NCBI GenBank assembly: GCA_030159075.1
Contig: BROG01000407.1
Coordinates: forward strand, 1 to 64,000
DNA from: Atrina japonica
Taxonomy: Eukaryota; Mollusca; Bivalvia; Pterioida; Pinnidae
DNA length: 64,000 bases
Direction of reading: 5' to 3'
The notes beneath the pieces were generated by a model. It saw nothing but the letters and a program-made list of their open reading frames with translations. It was not told the DNA's origin and made no database searches. Positions 29,672 through 43,482 of the stretch are shown piece after piece. How positions within the stretch are numbered: the first letter of the stretch is position 1; the number at the start of each line of letters is the position of its first letter. The translations under genes were made by a program, and so were the position numbers.

Positions 29672-30175
29672 AACGCGACGATTTCGGCTTTCCCATCGTA
29701 AATTTTCCACATTTAGGTAGTAATATCCCTCAGTCACCCGCATATGGAGTTTATATTTCACAAATGATCCGATTTGCCAGGGCGTGTACAACATATGAAG
29801 ATTTCATATACAGAAGTAAACTACTCACTGACAAATTATTGACACAGGGATATCGAAAACCGCGTTTAATGTCAACGTTCCGCAAATTTTACTGTCGGTA
29901 TAATAGTCTTGTTTGCGATTACTCTGTTTCGCTGGGTGAAATGTTGAGTTGCCTTTTCGTTGGCGGTTGTTGAGACGTCTGTACTAATTGTGACGAGGAT
30001 TCAGTGTCCACGTGTTTCATTGGACTTGACTATGGACTCACGGCGGGTGTGACCGGTCGACAGGGGATGCTTACTCCCCCATGGCACCTGATCCCACCTC
30101 TTGGTTTCCAGAGGTCTGTGTTTGTCCATCTTTGCCGGATTTGTGTCCGTGTTCTATTGATTTGTACTTTATTTG
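29672..30175 (+). mobile_element. Penelope-like retroelement, 3' fragment (copy B)
   Basis: It begins abruptly inside the RT C-terminal region (DDFGFPIVNFPH) and continues with RKPRLMSTFRKF, the stop after LFVGGC, and the 3' untranslated tail with ACTCACGGCGGGTGTGACCG. A 5'-truncated dead copy in the same direction as the others. Confidence 0.7.
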
Positions 30176-31100
30176 TATACATACTACTATTGTATAAATT
30201 GTATACAAAGGTTAGAGCTCGATGAGGGGCAATACCTGCAAGTCCTTTCCATATATGTGAACTCTTATAAGAAGAATAAGACTTTGAACTTAATACAAGA
30301 GAGGGTGGTATTTCTGTTTTCAACTCAGTACAGTCAATGATTGCTCTAGTGGTTGGATACAGAACTTTGAACTGATGTGGCATTTTTCATTAATCCCTTC
30401 TCTACTAGGCCATATATTTCGACATAAAAACATGAACAATTCATCAATTAGCAAGATACTGCTTTGTCTACCAACAGTGATTTGTTGGTTTACGTCACTA
30501 GCCTTATAGTAGTAGCTAGTCATGTTGTTGGTAGCAGGTTTGGTAAATTTAAAAAGGTTGAATAAAGGAGTATATTAGAAAAACCTATTTAAAAGAAAAA
30601 ATAGAATTATTGTCATTGGAAACTCTTTGTATCCCAAATCTTTCAATATCAAGTTTGTTCTGTAAAAGCTTTATTTCCTCTCCTTTCTTTATCTTTAGGA
30701 CGTCCTCCTACTCCTTGATCTTGTTTGATTCTTGTTGTGTTTCTTCTTTGTGACTGTAAATATTAAAGGTGAATATAAACTACTTATTTGAATGAAACTA
30801 GTAACTATAGGAAATCTCTGTTTCAAACACACTGACAATTAGTTTACATGTATAATATTAATTAAGATCTAAAAGTGAAACCATGCAAAACATCTGATCG
30901 ATTATTCTATCTCTGTAAAAATAGTACCTAACTTATGGAATGGAATATATCAATGTATTTTTTGTTTGTATGATGTTGTTTTTCTCTGCTTGCAATCTGT
31001 CTACTCAATACTTTGTTACAAGGCATGACTCACCCTGCACTCTGCCAAAAGAAATAATGCCAATCAATTATGTGTATTATAATCTTTAAAATAGCAAATT

Positions 31101-31217
<117 letters not shown>

Positions 31218-32223
31218 ATGATATGGTGGTTTATTTCAAAGTAAATTTAATTGCGAACTTGAAGACAAACAAAACACTTGTACATTCCTGCACAAGGGAC
31301 CCGAACACAGTATAAAATAAAATGTCATACCTGACCATGGTCTTGATGAAGCAGCATCCTACTGTACAGCAGCAGTTGATTATGTTGTAAGTTAAATTAT
31401 TCAAACAATTAATACAATTACAAACTGATGTTTTATCTCACTCAAGTTTGACAATTGCCTAACCATTCTGAGAATGATTCAATTTAAGTTTAGGAAATGA
31501 AACTGACGTCCATTAAAATAATGTGATAGACATTCTGAGAAATACTGACAAAAATGATACTTTAAACGATTTACAAGTTGATATTCAAGTTGAAATTTTA
31601 AAAGAGACAAGTATATAACTTGAAATAAAAATGATGCAATAAATGTAGCTAGGGAGGGGTAATGTAAGTTTTGTCCAATAATATTTAGTGAATCAATCAC
31701 AAGGAAGACCTACCCATACTTAAATTAGTTATCCATGTATTTCTTATTACTTTTAACTATACAGATTGAAAACAAACAAAACATTACATTTGTACCTTTC
31801 CCTGCATGTCTCTATAGTATTGTATTCGCTTGGAATGTTAGCATCATCATATTCCATCATAAGAATTTGTTCCTTTTTTGTTTAGGGTTTTACTGACAGG
31901 AGTCTGATCTCTAATCTGTAAAAGAGATATACATGAATATTATGATATCTGTTTACCACCGGACAATGTCACAGCTTTCTACTATCCACCCCTTTTAGCC
32001 GTGTGAACGCGTGTGTAAAGTGTGTGTCCTTATGTAATTTGTCAAATTATTGTATTTTGTACAAATATATGTGTGTGTGTGTGTCTTTGTGTTAAAGACT
32101 TTAGTTGTAAATTAAGACATTTTTTAGAATTTTAATCAGTTTTATTTTGATTTTCATTAAAGCTATAATTGGAACTTGATAGTATTGCTGGGATCTAACA
32201 GTTTGGATTTAACTCTCAGTTGA

Positions 32224-32456
32224 TACAGGTCTACCAAGGTATATTGACACACATATACAAACACAAAACACTAAATCAAATCATAACAGAAGTGACAAGC
32301 TACTTGTCGTCACAAAAGTATTAAATAATTATGTAATGCATGGAACCCGTGCAAGGCAATAGGTATTACTTGTAAAACCTATTTTTGGAAAGCAGACTAT
32401 ATTGTTATGGTTTTTGACTAAACCTAGATGTGAAACTTTACCTTGGTAGACCTGTA
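32224..32456. mobile_element. Candidate MITE with 18-bp inverted repeats
   Basis: Perfect inverted ends 233 bp apart and no coding content. A target duplication is not evident, so the family is not assigned. Confidence 0.4.
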
Positions 32457-32769
32457 CACACATGTATGCAGGTGTACCTTCCGTTAATGACATTGGTTGT
32501 TAAGTCACAATTTACTCATGCGATGAAACTGATTCAATACCTAATTAAAAATAGACTGGTACAGAATACTGCACAAAAGGACTTATTCTGTTAGTTGAGT
32601 GAAATATTTAACAAAGGACAAACCTTACTGCACTGTTAAATTTGGTAAAACAACTCAATGACTGACATAATTATTAAATAAGGGGCCCTTAAATAAAAGA
32701 GTATCTGGTCATCGATTCGAGATTAATAATAATGGGGGTAACCAGATACTCTATCGACATTTCAACTCT

Positions 32770-35216
32770 CCTGACCATTCCATCTTGTCTATGAGAGTGC
32801 GTATAATTGAAAAAAATATACCACTGGACCAACAATCCCACCTTGAGTACCCCCTTCCGTAGACAACGTGAAGAATTTTGGATTAAACAGCTTGGCACTG
32901 CATATCCCTATGGATGTAACGATAATATCCAAAGTGTAGGCAATCTATCAAGCCCACTGTGTAATGGTGTTAATGTGATGGAACTTTTTAATTCTAACGT
33001 AAGACGTAAACGAAGTCACGGACATCGTTCATACAACCGACCCTACATACATGATGTCACTTTTTCATCTCTTTTACCTTACGTTAACAAAAAATTGAGT
33101 CTTCATCACATTCGCAGCAAACTTTATTCTGTTCCTTTTACAAATCTCAATAAACTTTTTCAAGAAGCAAGAATGAACCCCTACACGGATTCTTCAACCC
33201 CAGAATACATACTGAACTCCATTATAATGGACATCGCTTATCACAGACTGTTTAAGCATGCACGCGTCACAAACGATGACTGTTCTGAACAGAAACGTCT
33301 TTTCCTTAAACTTAAATTCACAAATAGAGGCATAGCCGCTTTAAACATTGGCAATGTTCTAAATCACATAAAAGTTCAGTCCTGTATTTCACCATATTTT
33401 AAACTGAAGACCACGCCTTGCATTTCATACAGCTATACACCTAGTATCGCATCCAAGCTATTCAATTACAAACAGGTTTTGCAGTGCCTAGACATCAACC
33501 ATCTTCTACACAACACTGTCACATGTTCATGTGCTTCATCTCCTTTCAAATACAATACTTTCGGGCATGTCATTGCCGGGCTTCAAAAATCTTATTTTAA
33601 GGGGCCCTAAATACCGGGAAGCCCGTTCCTTTAATTGGCGTCAGAATTTCAGTTTTGTTATGGATTCTGTCGAAGATTATGCCAGACGATGAGCCAAACA
33701 TGAAGACGTAGAACCAGATACTTTGTCTGAATGGCTGAAAGCCATACGATGGTTGATAAAATATCGTATTCGAAAACTTAAAGGGACTATGAAAACACGT
33801 TATCCCTCTGTATTTAATGATCCAGAAGTAGTAACTGAACTGGATAGGTTACATGACCAATATGTACTGGTACCAGCAGACAAAGCCTCAAATAATATAG
33901 TTTTTATTTGTAAGGCACATTACTTTAATTGTTTATTAGAAGAACTTGGGTTTAATACGAATTATGGAAATCCTACATACACACGTAGCTCACTTTCAAA
34001 GGACGAGATCTTTCAAAATCACGTGTCCGTATTACGCTCATTTTATATACCTATAACGGATACCGATTTCGAGCTACCACATCTATACTGGATACCTAAA
34101 CTTCATAAAACCCCATATAAGTAAAGATACATAGCAGGATCCAGCAAATGTTCTACCAAACCTTTATCTTTACTCCTTACCAAGATATTGACAGCCATTA
34201 AGGAGAAATTTCAACAATCCTGTACAGTTGCATATTCCAGAAGCGGTGTAAATCAGAACTGGATACTTAAAAATTCTAAACAGCTTTTAGAAAATTTGAA
34301 GGCACACAATTTTTCTCGAATTCACAGTATCAAAACTTATGACTTCTCTACTCTTTACACTACTATTCCACATAAAAAATTAAAAGAAAGACTTTTCAGC
34401 ATCATAGACAACTGCTTTTTCACTAAAGGTATCCGAAAATTTAATATCTAGTGATTGGCTATCAGGATACTTATTTCGTCAAACACCACTCTGATTCTAC
34501 ACATAAATATACTGAAGTTGATATAAAAAACATGCTGGAATTTCTAATAGACAATATATTTGTAATGTTCGGAGACGTGGTCTTTTAACAAACTGTCGGC
34601 ATTCCTATGGGAACTAATTGTGCTCCTTTATTGGCCGACCTGTTCCTTTATTCATACGAAGCAGACTTCATTCAGAAACTGCTGAATCAAAAGAAGAAAA
34701 AGTTAGCGGTGTCCTTTAATTTGACACTTAGATATATCGACGACGTTTTGTCAATTAATAATGACAATTTTCATACATATGTCAATACGATATATCCCAG
34801 CGAACTAGAAATTAAAGATACAACAGAATCAAGCACACACGCTTCATACTTAGACATTTTACTTAATATAAACACAGACGGGAAATTAGCAACTAAGCTA
34901 TACGATAAACGCGACGATTTCGGCTTTCCCATTGTAAATTTTCCACATTTAAGTAGTAATATCCCTCAGTCACCCGCATATGGAGTTTATATTTCACAAA
35001 TGATCCGATATGCCAGGGCGTGCACAACATATGAAGATTTTATATACAGAGGTAAAAAACTTACTGACAAATTATTGACACAGGGATATCGAAAACCGCG
35101 TTTAATGTCAACGTTCCGCAAATTTTACGGTCGGTATAATAGTCTTGTTTGCGACTACTCTGTTTCACTAAGTGAAATGTTGAGTTGCCTTTTCGTTGGC
35201 GGTTGTTGAGACGTCC
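32770..35216 (+). mobile_element. Penelope-like retroelement, longest copy C (pseudogene)
   Basis: It opens with the end of a GIY-YIG-like endonuclease region (REEFWIKQLGTAYPYGCND), then the cysteine-bearing CSCASSPF linker, then RT: HLYWIPKLHKTPYK, YDFSTLYTTIPHKKLKERLF, GIPMGTNCAPLLADLFLYSY and the catalytic YIDD. It ends LFVGGC. GIY-YIG before RT, with this motif set, fits a Penelope-like element of the clade with an N-terminal nuclease. Disabled by a small deletion near 33580, TGA near 33691, TAA near 34122, a frame change near 34430 and a TAA near 34587. Its 3' tail is interrupted by a LINE fragment and resumes at 37164. Confidence 0.72.
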
Positions 35217-37163
35217 CATGTTTATATTTGAAAAAATGTCATTTGTAAAAGTTTTTACCCATTGTATTATTGAGTTATTTAAATTAAAGAATTTTAACAC
35301 TAGAAAAATACAATTCCATGATATTGAATCAAAGGCTTTTTCAAAGTCTATTAAAATATCATTCCAGGTATATTGTAGTGTTCAGTGAAATTCATAATAT
35401 CACATACAGTTCTAATGTTTTCACCTAAAAATCTTCCTGAGAGAAAGCCAGTTTGATCTTCATCTATTAAATTATCTACTACTGTTTTGACTCTTTGAGC
35501 TATACATCCTGAGGCAATTTTATAGGTTATAATCAATTATGTAATCGATCGCCAATATTTTAAGTAATGTTTAGGTTTATTACCTTTAGGAATTATACCT
35601 GGTCTATGTGTTATTGACATAATTGTTGTTTTATAGCCCTCCTTTATAGACCTAATAGTAAAATCGCCAATCTCATCCCAAAATATTTTAAAAAATTCAA
35701 CTGTGTAACAACCAGATCCTAGACTTCTGTTATTTTTCATATTTTTTAGGACTTTTAATGCTTCAATGTTGGTTATTTCTCCTTGTATTGTTTTATTTTC
35801 TTTTTCTGACACTTTGTTAATCTTAATATTTTTTAATGTTTCATTCAAAGAAATTTTTTTTTGTAATTTTTCATCTATGTTAGTAAAAAGATTTGCATAA
35901 AAAAGCTGAATTTCATTTAGAATTTTTCTTGATTTTTTATAATTTCTCCATTGTCTTTTTCTTTTTGATACATTAATTTTGATGTGAAATTTTTGTTTTC
36001 TAGGGATAAAAAGTATTTAGTGGGTAGCTCTCCTTCTTCTGACCATTGTACTTTAGATCTTATAATAACACCTTTCATTTTTTCATTTCGTATATTTTCT
36101 AATTGTGTTTTTACTTGTTCTAATTTTCAGAGTTTGTTGCATCTAAATTTGACTCTAGTTTATCTATATCTTTAATCAATTGATTTTAAAGTTTGTTAGT
36201 TTCTTTTTATATGATGAATAGGAAATTGTTTTGCCACGTACTTCTGTTAATAATATTTCTAAAAACAGTTGGTCACTAATTGTGAATTGTAATTCATCAT
36301 TTGGGATATCAGATAAATTATCAAGATTATAGACCGGTAAAGCATATTATTTTTTGGTTTCTCAGAGAGTTTTTTTAAGCTAATTCAGTATAGTTTTGAT
36401 CCTGTAAAAGGGAATTATTTAATTTCCATAAGCCTTTTCCTCTTTTATATTCATTTACTTCAATTTTTAATGTGATCATTGAATGATCAGATCTGTAGCT
36501 TGGTAAAATTTTACATGATTTCACATTCGAAATCAAAGTATCAGAAATTAAAAAGAAATCTAATCTGGCTTGCTTAATAGGATTTTTTTCTCCATGTATA
36601 ACGTTTGAAATCTGGGTGTAGTTCTCTAAAATGGTCACATAATTCCATATTTTTTATCATATCTATTACTATTTTTCTAGCTTGTGGATTATTTATATGC
36701 TTATAATTATGTGTATCTTTATTTTGGTCTAAAAATCACCCATTATTATTACTTTAGGGTTACCTATATTATTTATTCTATTTTCAATATGTTTATAGAA
36801 GTCTGGCGAGTCAATATTTGGACCATTTATGTTAACTAAGGTTACTTTGGTGTTTTGATCTAACACTAAATCTTCAATACAATAATTACCTTGATTAACA
36901 ATAAAAATATTGTTAATTTTGTATTCAAAATTATCATTAAAGAGTAGGGCTACACCACGTGAATTTGAAGAAAACCAACTAAAAAGGCATTTATATCCCC
37001 ATTCTGAGGGAATTCGAGATTCTTGTTCTTTTGTAAAATGAGTATCTTGTTAGGCATAGATATTAATTTTTTTATCTTTTAAGTAATGAAAAACATCTTG
37101 TCTTTTTTGTTTATTCTGTAGACCTTGACAATTGACTGATTATATAGTTAAATTATTTTTTCA
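35217..37163 (-). mobile_element. LINE (L1/Tx1-like) fragment inserted in copy C
   Basis: Minus-strand translation gives an APE-type endonuclease start (VNCQGLQNKQKRQ region near 37100), DFFLISDTLISNVKSCKILPS and YRSDHSMITLKI (36375-36638), and early RT sequence (SGCIAQRVK, LIDEDQTGFLSGRFLGENIR). It stops before the RT catalytic box. It therefore has the 5' half and lacks the 3' half, the opposite of normal LINE truncation. The related element at 50.5-54.1 kb contains the missing part. Confidence 0.75.
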
Positions 37164-37325
37164 CTCACGGCGGGTGTGACCGGTGGACAGGGGATGCTTA
37201 CTCCTCCGTGGCACCTGATCCCACCTCTTGGTTTCCAGAGGTCCGTGTTTGTCCATTTTTACCGGATTTGTATCTATGTCCTGGACATTCTATTGATTTA
37301 TACTTTGGTATCTGTAATTTATATA
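37164..37325 (+). mobile_element. Penelope-like 3' tail (rest of copy C)
   Basis: It resumes with ACTCACGGCGGGTGTGACCG and runs to the shared tail TTTGGTATCTG. About 60 bp present in the other copies between the stop and this motif is absent at the LINE junction. Confidence 0.7.
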
Positions 37326-37734
37326 TTTTAACGTCAATTTTGTCTCAAGTGTTAAGCTATAATTGAAATAAAGGGCGACGGATGACTATTTTAGCTCTCC
37401 TGAACTGAAGGTTCGACTCATAGGTGGATCCAGGGTGGGCAACACAGGTCTCAGAGGGTACCCCTCTTTGAAAATCTTCTCTAGATCTGCTGCATGGATC
37501 GAACAACTAATTGCATCCGAGTGATTTACATGGATGCATCATTCAATTTCCTGTTTTGAATAAATTGGAAAATCAATCTTTGACATATTTTTGACATCTT
37601 TCCAAGCTTTTTCATTTTCATTCATTTTAAGTCTCCTCCAATTCCAAGGCGTGTTAAAATAATTTGTAAATTTTAGATTCCAATATTCGTTAGATACCAA
37701 CACATTTCAGGTGAGCGATTTGGTTCATGAGACT

Positions 37735-38010
37735 CTTGTTTAGTATATATTTCGACAAGTCCTCAAGATCTATATTTTTCAGCGAATTGATACTTTTTTC
37801 GTCAATTCAAAAAGCAAGTAAAAGTGTGATTTGGAAATTTCAAACTTGAAGTGAATTTCATGTATCTAAAATGCACATATATGTGTAATTTCCCGTCAGT
37901 ATAATGTGTTATTAACCCCATACTGCAAAATGTGCTTAGACTTGATCCCAAGAAATCCACCTACGACAACATTACATCAACTCGTAATATAATGTGGTCA
38001 GTGGTATCCA
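37735..38010. repeat. Dispersed repeat, copy 1
   Basis: Closely related to 56500-56780: shared blocks include TATATTTTTCAGCGAATTG, AAAGTGTGATTTG and AACCCCATA-TGCAAAATGTGC. No coding capacity; family unknown. Confidence 0.6.
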
Positions 38011-38109
38011 ATGTTAAACAGCCATATGAGGATTGTGTCATATACCTACCATCAATGGGATCACTTTTGACAGAGCTACGATTAGTGACATTTGTATTGT
38101 AACATATTC

Positions 38110-39070
38110 TACCATCTGTAGGTCTTTGTGATAAATCTACCATCAGAAAGATTATATGTCCTATATTCACAATCTGTGGGGGTTTTTGATAGGTGTACCA
38201 TCAGAAGAATTATATGTCCTATATTTACAATCTGTGGGAGTTTTTTGATAGATGTACCATCAGAAGGCTTATATGTCCTATATTTACAATCACTGTTTTT
38301 GAACCAGCATCAGGAGGATTGTGTGTCGTATATTTACCATCAGTGGCATTGTTCAGAAATACGTTCATAGGGATTATTTGTGGTTGATTTACCAACAGTG
38401 GGATTATTTATGATATATGTACTTTGAGGAGGGCAATTTGTGGTCGATTTACCAACAACGGTATTATTTATGATAAATGTACTTTGAGGATGACAATTTG
38501 TGATCGATTTACCAACAGTGGGATTATTTATGACATATGTATTTTGAGGAGGGCAATTTGTGGTCGATTTACAAACAACGGTATTATTTATGATATATGT
38601 ACTTTGAGGAGGGCAATTTGTGGTCGATTTACCAACAGTGAGATTAGTTATGACATATGTACTTTGAGGTGGGCAATTTGTGGTCGATTTACCAACAGTG
38701 AGATTAGTTATGACATATGTACTTTGAGGAGGGCAATTTGTGGTCGATTTACCAACAGTGAGATTATTTATGACATATGTACTTTGAGGAGGGCAATTTG
38801 TGGTCGATTTACCAACAGTGAGATTATTTATGACATATGTACTTTGAGGAGGGCAATTTGTGGTCGATTTACCAACAGTGAGATTATTTATGACATATGT
38901 ACTTTGAGGAGGGCAATTTGTGGTCGATTTACCAACAGTGAGATTAGTTATGACATATGTACTTTGAGGAGAACAAGTTTGGTCGATTTACCAACAGTGG
39001 GTATATTTATGACAAATGTACTTTCAGGAGGACATTTTGTGGTCGATTTACCAACAGTAAAGATCTACCA
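38110..39070. repeat. 60-bp satellite array
   Basis: From about 38420 there are about eleven near-identical 60-bp units (core GAGGGCAATTTGTGGTCGAT, TTACCAACAGTGAGATTA). They are preceded from about 38110 by diverged units containing ATATGTCCTATATTTACAAT. Because 60 is a multiple of three, a 217-codon frame of 20-residue repeats runs through it (38424-39077). It is probably a by-product, not a gene. Confidence 0.9.
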
Positions 39071-39239
39071 TAAATAGATCATGACGCACAGCCTTAGGCT
39101 GGTCTTTTTCAAACACATTGTGACAATCAAATTAGTGATAATTAGGGAATTAGGTCAGACTAACTTGAATAATCACTACATGTATGCAAATACAATATCG
39201 TGTTTTGTGCATATCTATTTTGATCTGAAATTATTATTT

Positions 39240-39375
39240 TATTTCATTGGATTTGACGATGGACTCTTGACAGGTGTAGCCGTCAACAGGGGATGTTTAC
39301 TCCTCTATTGTACCTGGTCCCATCTCTGTATTATCATAGATTTGTGTGTCCAATGCCCAACAGATATTTTTTTCA
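39240..39375 (+). mobile_element. Penelope-like 3' tail, old diverged copy D
   Basis: Diverged match to the shared tail: CATTGGATTTGACGATGGAC, then CAACAGGGGATGTTTACTCC and CCTGGTCCCATCTCT. It is just upstream of another 5'-truncated copy, giving a head-to-tail arrangement. Confidence 0.5.
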
Positions 39376-39496
39376 TTTCCTAAAACCTAAGATGAATATT
39401 TGTGATTCCATTATGATAACGGATTTAGATTTTATTGCCATTTGTATGCACTAATTTAGGCGTTAATCATAGAGATCAAAGAGGGATTGTTGGTAA

Positions 39497-40530
39497 AAAA
39501 TTAAAAGAAAGACTTTTCAGCATCATAGACAACAGCTTTTTCACTAAAGGTGGTACCCGAAAATTTAAATATCTAGTGATTGGCTATCAGGATACTTATT
39601 TCGTCAAACACCACTCTGATTCTACACATAAATATACTGAAGTTGATATAAAAAACATGCTGGAATTTCTGATAGACAATATATTTGTAATGTTCGGAGA
39701 CGTGGTCTTTTAACAAACTGTCGACATTCCTATGAGAACCAATTGTGCTCCTTTATTGGCCGACCTGTTCCTTTATTCATACGAAGCAGACTTCATTCAG
39801 AAACTGCTGAATCAAAAGAAGAAAAAGTTAGCGGTGTCCTTCAATTTGACATTTAGATATATCGACGAAGTTTTGTCAATTAATAATGACAATTTACATA
39901 CATATGTCAATGCGATATATCCCAGCGAACTAGAAATTAAAGATACAACAGAATCAAGCACTCACGCTTCATACTTAGACATTTTATTTAATATAAACAC
40001 AGACAGGAAATTAGCAACTAAGCTATACGATAAACGCAACGATTTCGGCTTTCCCATTGTAAATTTTCCACATTTAAGTAGTAATATCCCTCAGTCACCC
40101 GCATATGGAGTTTATATTTCACAAATGATCCGATATGCCAGGGCGTGCACAACATATGAAGATTTCATATACAGAGGTAAACTACTTACTGACAAATTAT
40201 TGACACAGGGATATCGAAAACCGCGTTTAATGTCAACGTTCTGCAAATTTTACGGTCGTTTGCGACTACTCTGTTTCACTAAGTGAAATGTTGAGTTGCC
40301 TTTTCGTTGGCGGTTGTTGAGACGTCTGTACCAATTGTGACGAGGATACACTCCTCACTTGTTTCATTGGACTTGACTGTGGACTCACGGCGGGTGTGAC
40401 CGGTCTACAGGGGATGCTTACTCCTCCATGGCACCTGATCCCACCTCTTGGTTACCAGAGGTCCGTGTTTGTCTATTTTACCGAATGTCCTGGACATTCT
40501 ATTGATTTATACTTTGGTATCTGAAATTTT
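39497..40530 (+). mobile_element. Penelope-like retroelement, 5'-truncated copy E
   Basis: It begins in the middle of RT (KKLKERLFSIIDN) and runs through RTNCAPLLADLFLYSY, YIDE (the catalytic YIDD with the last Asp changed to Glu), DDF-equivalents and RKPRLMSTFC, then the 3' tail to 40530. It carries the same TAA (39711-39713) as copy C. A short deletion near 40257 shifts the last codons. Inactive. Confidence 0.7.
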
Positions 40531-40775
40531 TATATTGGTAATTCTATTGTTTTCGTTTCCTGTATTTGACATACTTCTGCCACTAATCAAGTCTTAGCAG
40601 CACCATACCGATTCCTTCATTCCAGGAGAGTGAAGGATCGCAGGTTCGATTCAAAATACATTTCGACACACGTGATCGAGGGTTTTATGTACCATAGTTG
40701 GAAATGTGATAAATCATGACAGAAATTCGACCTATACTACTGGAGATGTCATTCGATACATAGTCATACTTACAT

Positions 40776-40814
<39 letters not shown>

Positions 40815-42086
40815 TTTTACATGCTGGGAATAATGAGAGCAAACCTGGACCCTGTTTTACGATTGGTCCAAACTCTTGAGTTAGCGTAAGGTTCATGAAA
40901 CTATCGTACGTTTTGTTTTATGGTCAGTTGTCTTAGTCTTTCCGACGGAAAATTTAACTAAAAAATTATAACAAAATCCTTACACCAGCTTCTACAAAGG
41001 TATAGTAAATAAATGTGATAACGTCCAGTTCCCAAGTGGATAAACCAAAGACATCGAGCCTTTTTTCCGGTAACAAGACAGACAAGGAAGCACAGCGAAA
41101 TAGAAGAATGGTTGACTTTATGTAAATTTCTGTATAATCCTCAACTCTACAGGCTTTGTGACAAATTTGCAGCAGCAACTGGTGTCTTAAGATAGGGATG
41201 CACATCGAGGCGACCAATCTCTGATTAGAACTCTAAAGAACTAGCTCAGATAAGAAATGTATATCCTCAATGTATGTCGACTTAAATCAAAATTAATTTT
41301 CGATATTTATAGAACTAAAGAAGGCGTTTTTATGTTTTGAATTTTCCAGAAGATTTTACTAGTATTATTAAACATTCACCTTTTTAAAAAATAGCAGATG
41401 ACTACATCAATGTTTTCAAAGATACTAACACATTAAACATATTTATGTAACAATCGAATTTGTGCTAATATACATTGTCCAAATGCGCCAGTACATGCAA
41501 TGACACATACGGCGTCGCTGAGTAATATGTTGTGTTGTCAGATTTATTTGTTAAATAATTGATCATTTTAAGGTTTGAAAATTAATTCCAAAATCAAGAA
41601 CCTGATCATAAAGAGAAATATTTGATACAAACTTCTGAAATAGCGGAATGTGTTGATAAAATAAATATAGTGCTGGACAATGGTGTAATGACAGAATAAA
41701 ATCAGTAATGTTGTATATTTTGTGTGTAATAATTTATTAGTTAAGCGGTTTGATCATCTCCCTGCTCGGTCACATTTTTGCAAAAGATATTCAACAACTG
41801 AAAACCAATTTGGTTTCTATTTGTATTTCACTCAGAAGAAAAATTTACAAGCACTTGCATTGATTTACGTAAACTTATTGACACTGCGTGGCAATTTTTT
41901 TTTTTTTTGAAAAACAACTACATTACTGGTAAATCGTTTAAAATGTTTAAGCTCTAATTAGACACTGACTTTTTAAGATCGAAATGACAACGATTTCATT
42001 TTACTATATGTAAGTGTATGTATGTAACATAATTTGTAGTTAATCAAGATTAACCGTTTTGATGCTTAGATCATCCCAATACTGTT

Positions 42087-42260
42087 ATACCTGTCTGAAT
42101 GTGGGGATTTGAACAAGTCAATATTGTTATACCTGTCTGAAATATGGGGATCTGAACAAGTCAGAATTGTTATATCTGTCTGAAATGTGGGGATTAGAAC
42201 AAGTCAATATTGTTATACCTGTCTGAGATATGGTAATTTGAACAAGTCAATGTTGTGGAA
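42087..42260. repeat. 47-bp tandem repeat, four copies
   Basis: Units contain TGTTATACCTGTCTGA and GAACAAGTCAATATTG with single-base differences. Confidence 0.85.
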
Positions 42261-43128
42261 AAGTAATCTTCCATTTTATACTAAATGTTAATTGTACCTC
42301 AACTTTTATTGCCATTTTGCACTCTTTGGTAAACCAAAATGTGTCAACATGACATTTGAAGAAACTAGAAGATGTAAATTCTGTGAGATATATTATCAAC
42401 GAATGATAATATTTTGGTTAAAAATAAAGGTAAGAAGTTGTCATTCATAGTGTACGATGTACTGTTCACGCGATATCCCATTCCGTTCACTTTCGACAGA
42501 TCACTTTAACAGACAGTCGGGCAAGGTCAGTTCCGGTTTTAATTGCCAAGATTCATTGAATCTTGTTACAGTTTATCTGCGATAAATAAAGTTTAGATAA
42601 ATGTTCTCTCTTGGCTTTACTTTCCTATGGGCAGCTTTTCAAATTTATCATGATATCCATATTCTGTATAATATATACGATAAACAGCTTGACCGGAAGT
42701 AATGGTGTCTTGGTTTTTCTTTGAAAGTGCATATTATCATGGCGAATTCTGACAAACTGGAATAACTGGAAAGGGATACATTAATGCTGCATTATCACAC
42801 TAATGTTTACCGAACTTTTACCGAGCTTTGTTGTAACAGTATCTTAAATAATTTCAACTTGAATTATATGTAAAATTCACTGCTTGCTTCGAACAAGTAG
42901 GAAAGACTATAAAAACGCACCAAAAAACAATAACAATATCAGTCAATTCACAAATATGTGTGAAAAGAGATATGCATAGGCATAAAATTCTTAAATTCCT
43001 ATACATTTTGTGAAAATTGCTTGAGAAACCAAGTTTGGCAGTTTTCACTTGCATTTATGGCATGTATTACATGTATTTGTATGTGCACAAATCTTATATA
43101 GATATATAGAATGTCTACAAATACACGC

Positions 43129-43130
<2 letters not shown>

Positions 43131-43181
<51 letters not shown>
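43131..43181. repeat. (TA)n microsatellite
   Basis: About 25 units, flanked on both sides by ACACGCATAA and its complement, so the whole is a large perfect palindrome centred on the run. Confidence 0.95.
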
Positions 43182-43184
<3 letters not shown>

Positions 43185-43411
43185 GCGTGTGTATTGCTCT
43201 TTTTTATTATTGCACATCAAGTACAAGTGGTGAAAGGAGACCAATAAAATTTTTGATTTTGATTAACACAGCTACTGCACCTTTAAGAGTGAAGTTCGAT
43301 GCCTATCTGGTAGTCAAAGGTTGTACCTATATCACTTTTTGTAAATTGGTAACATTCAGATTTACATATCCCTGTTAAACCAACCTGGTCTTCTAGTCCT
43401 TCATATGTATG

Positions 43412-43477
<66 letters not shown>
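43412..43477. repeat. (CA)n microsatellite
   Basis: About 33 uninterrupted units. Confidence 0.97.

Positions 43478-43482
<5 letters not shown>

Noticed and set aside
38424..39077. 217-codon repeat frame as a protein-coding gene
   Set aside because: It is fully explained by a 60-bp satellite whose unit length is a multiple of three; no start context or splice signals.
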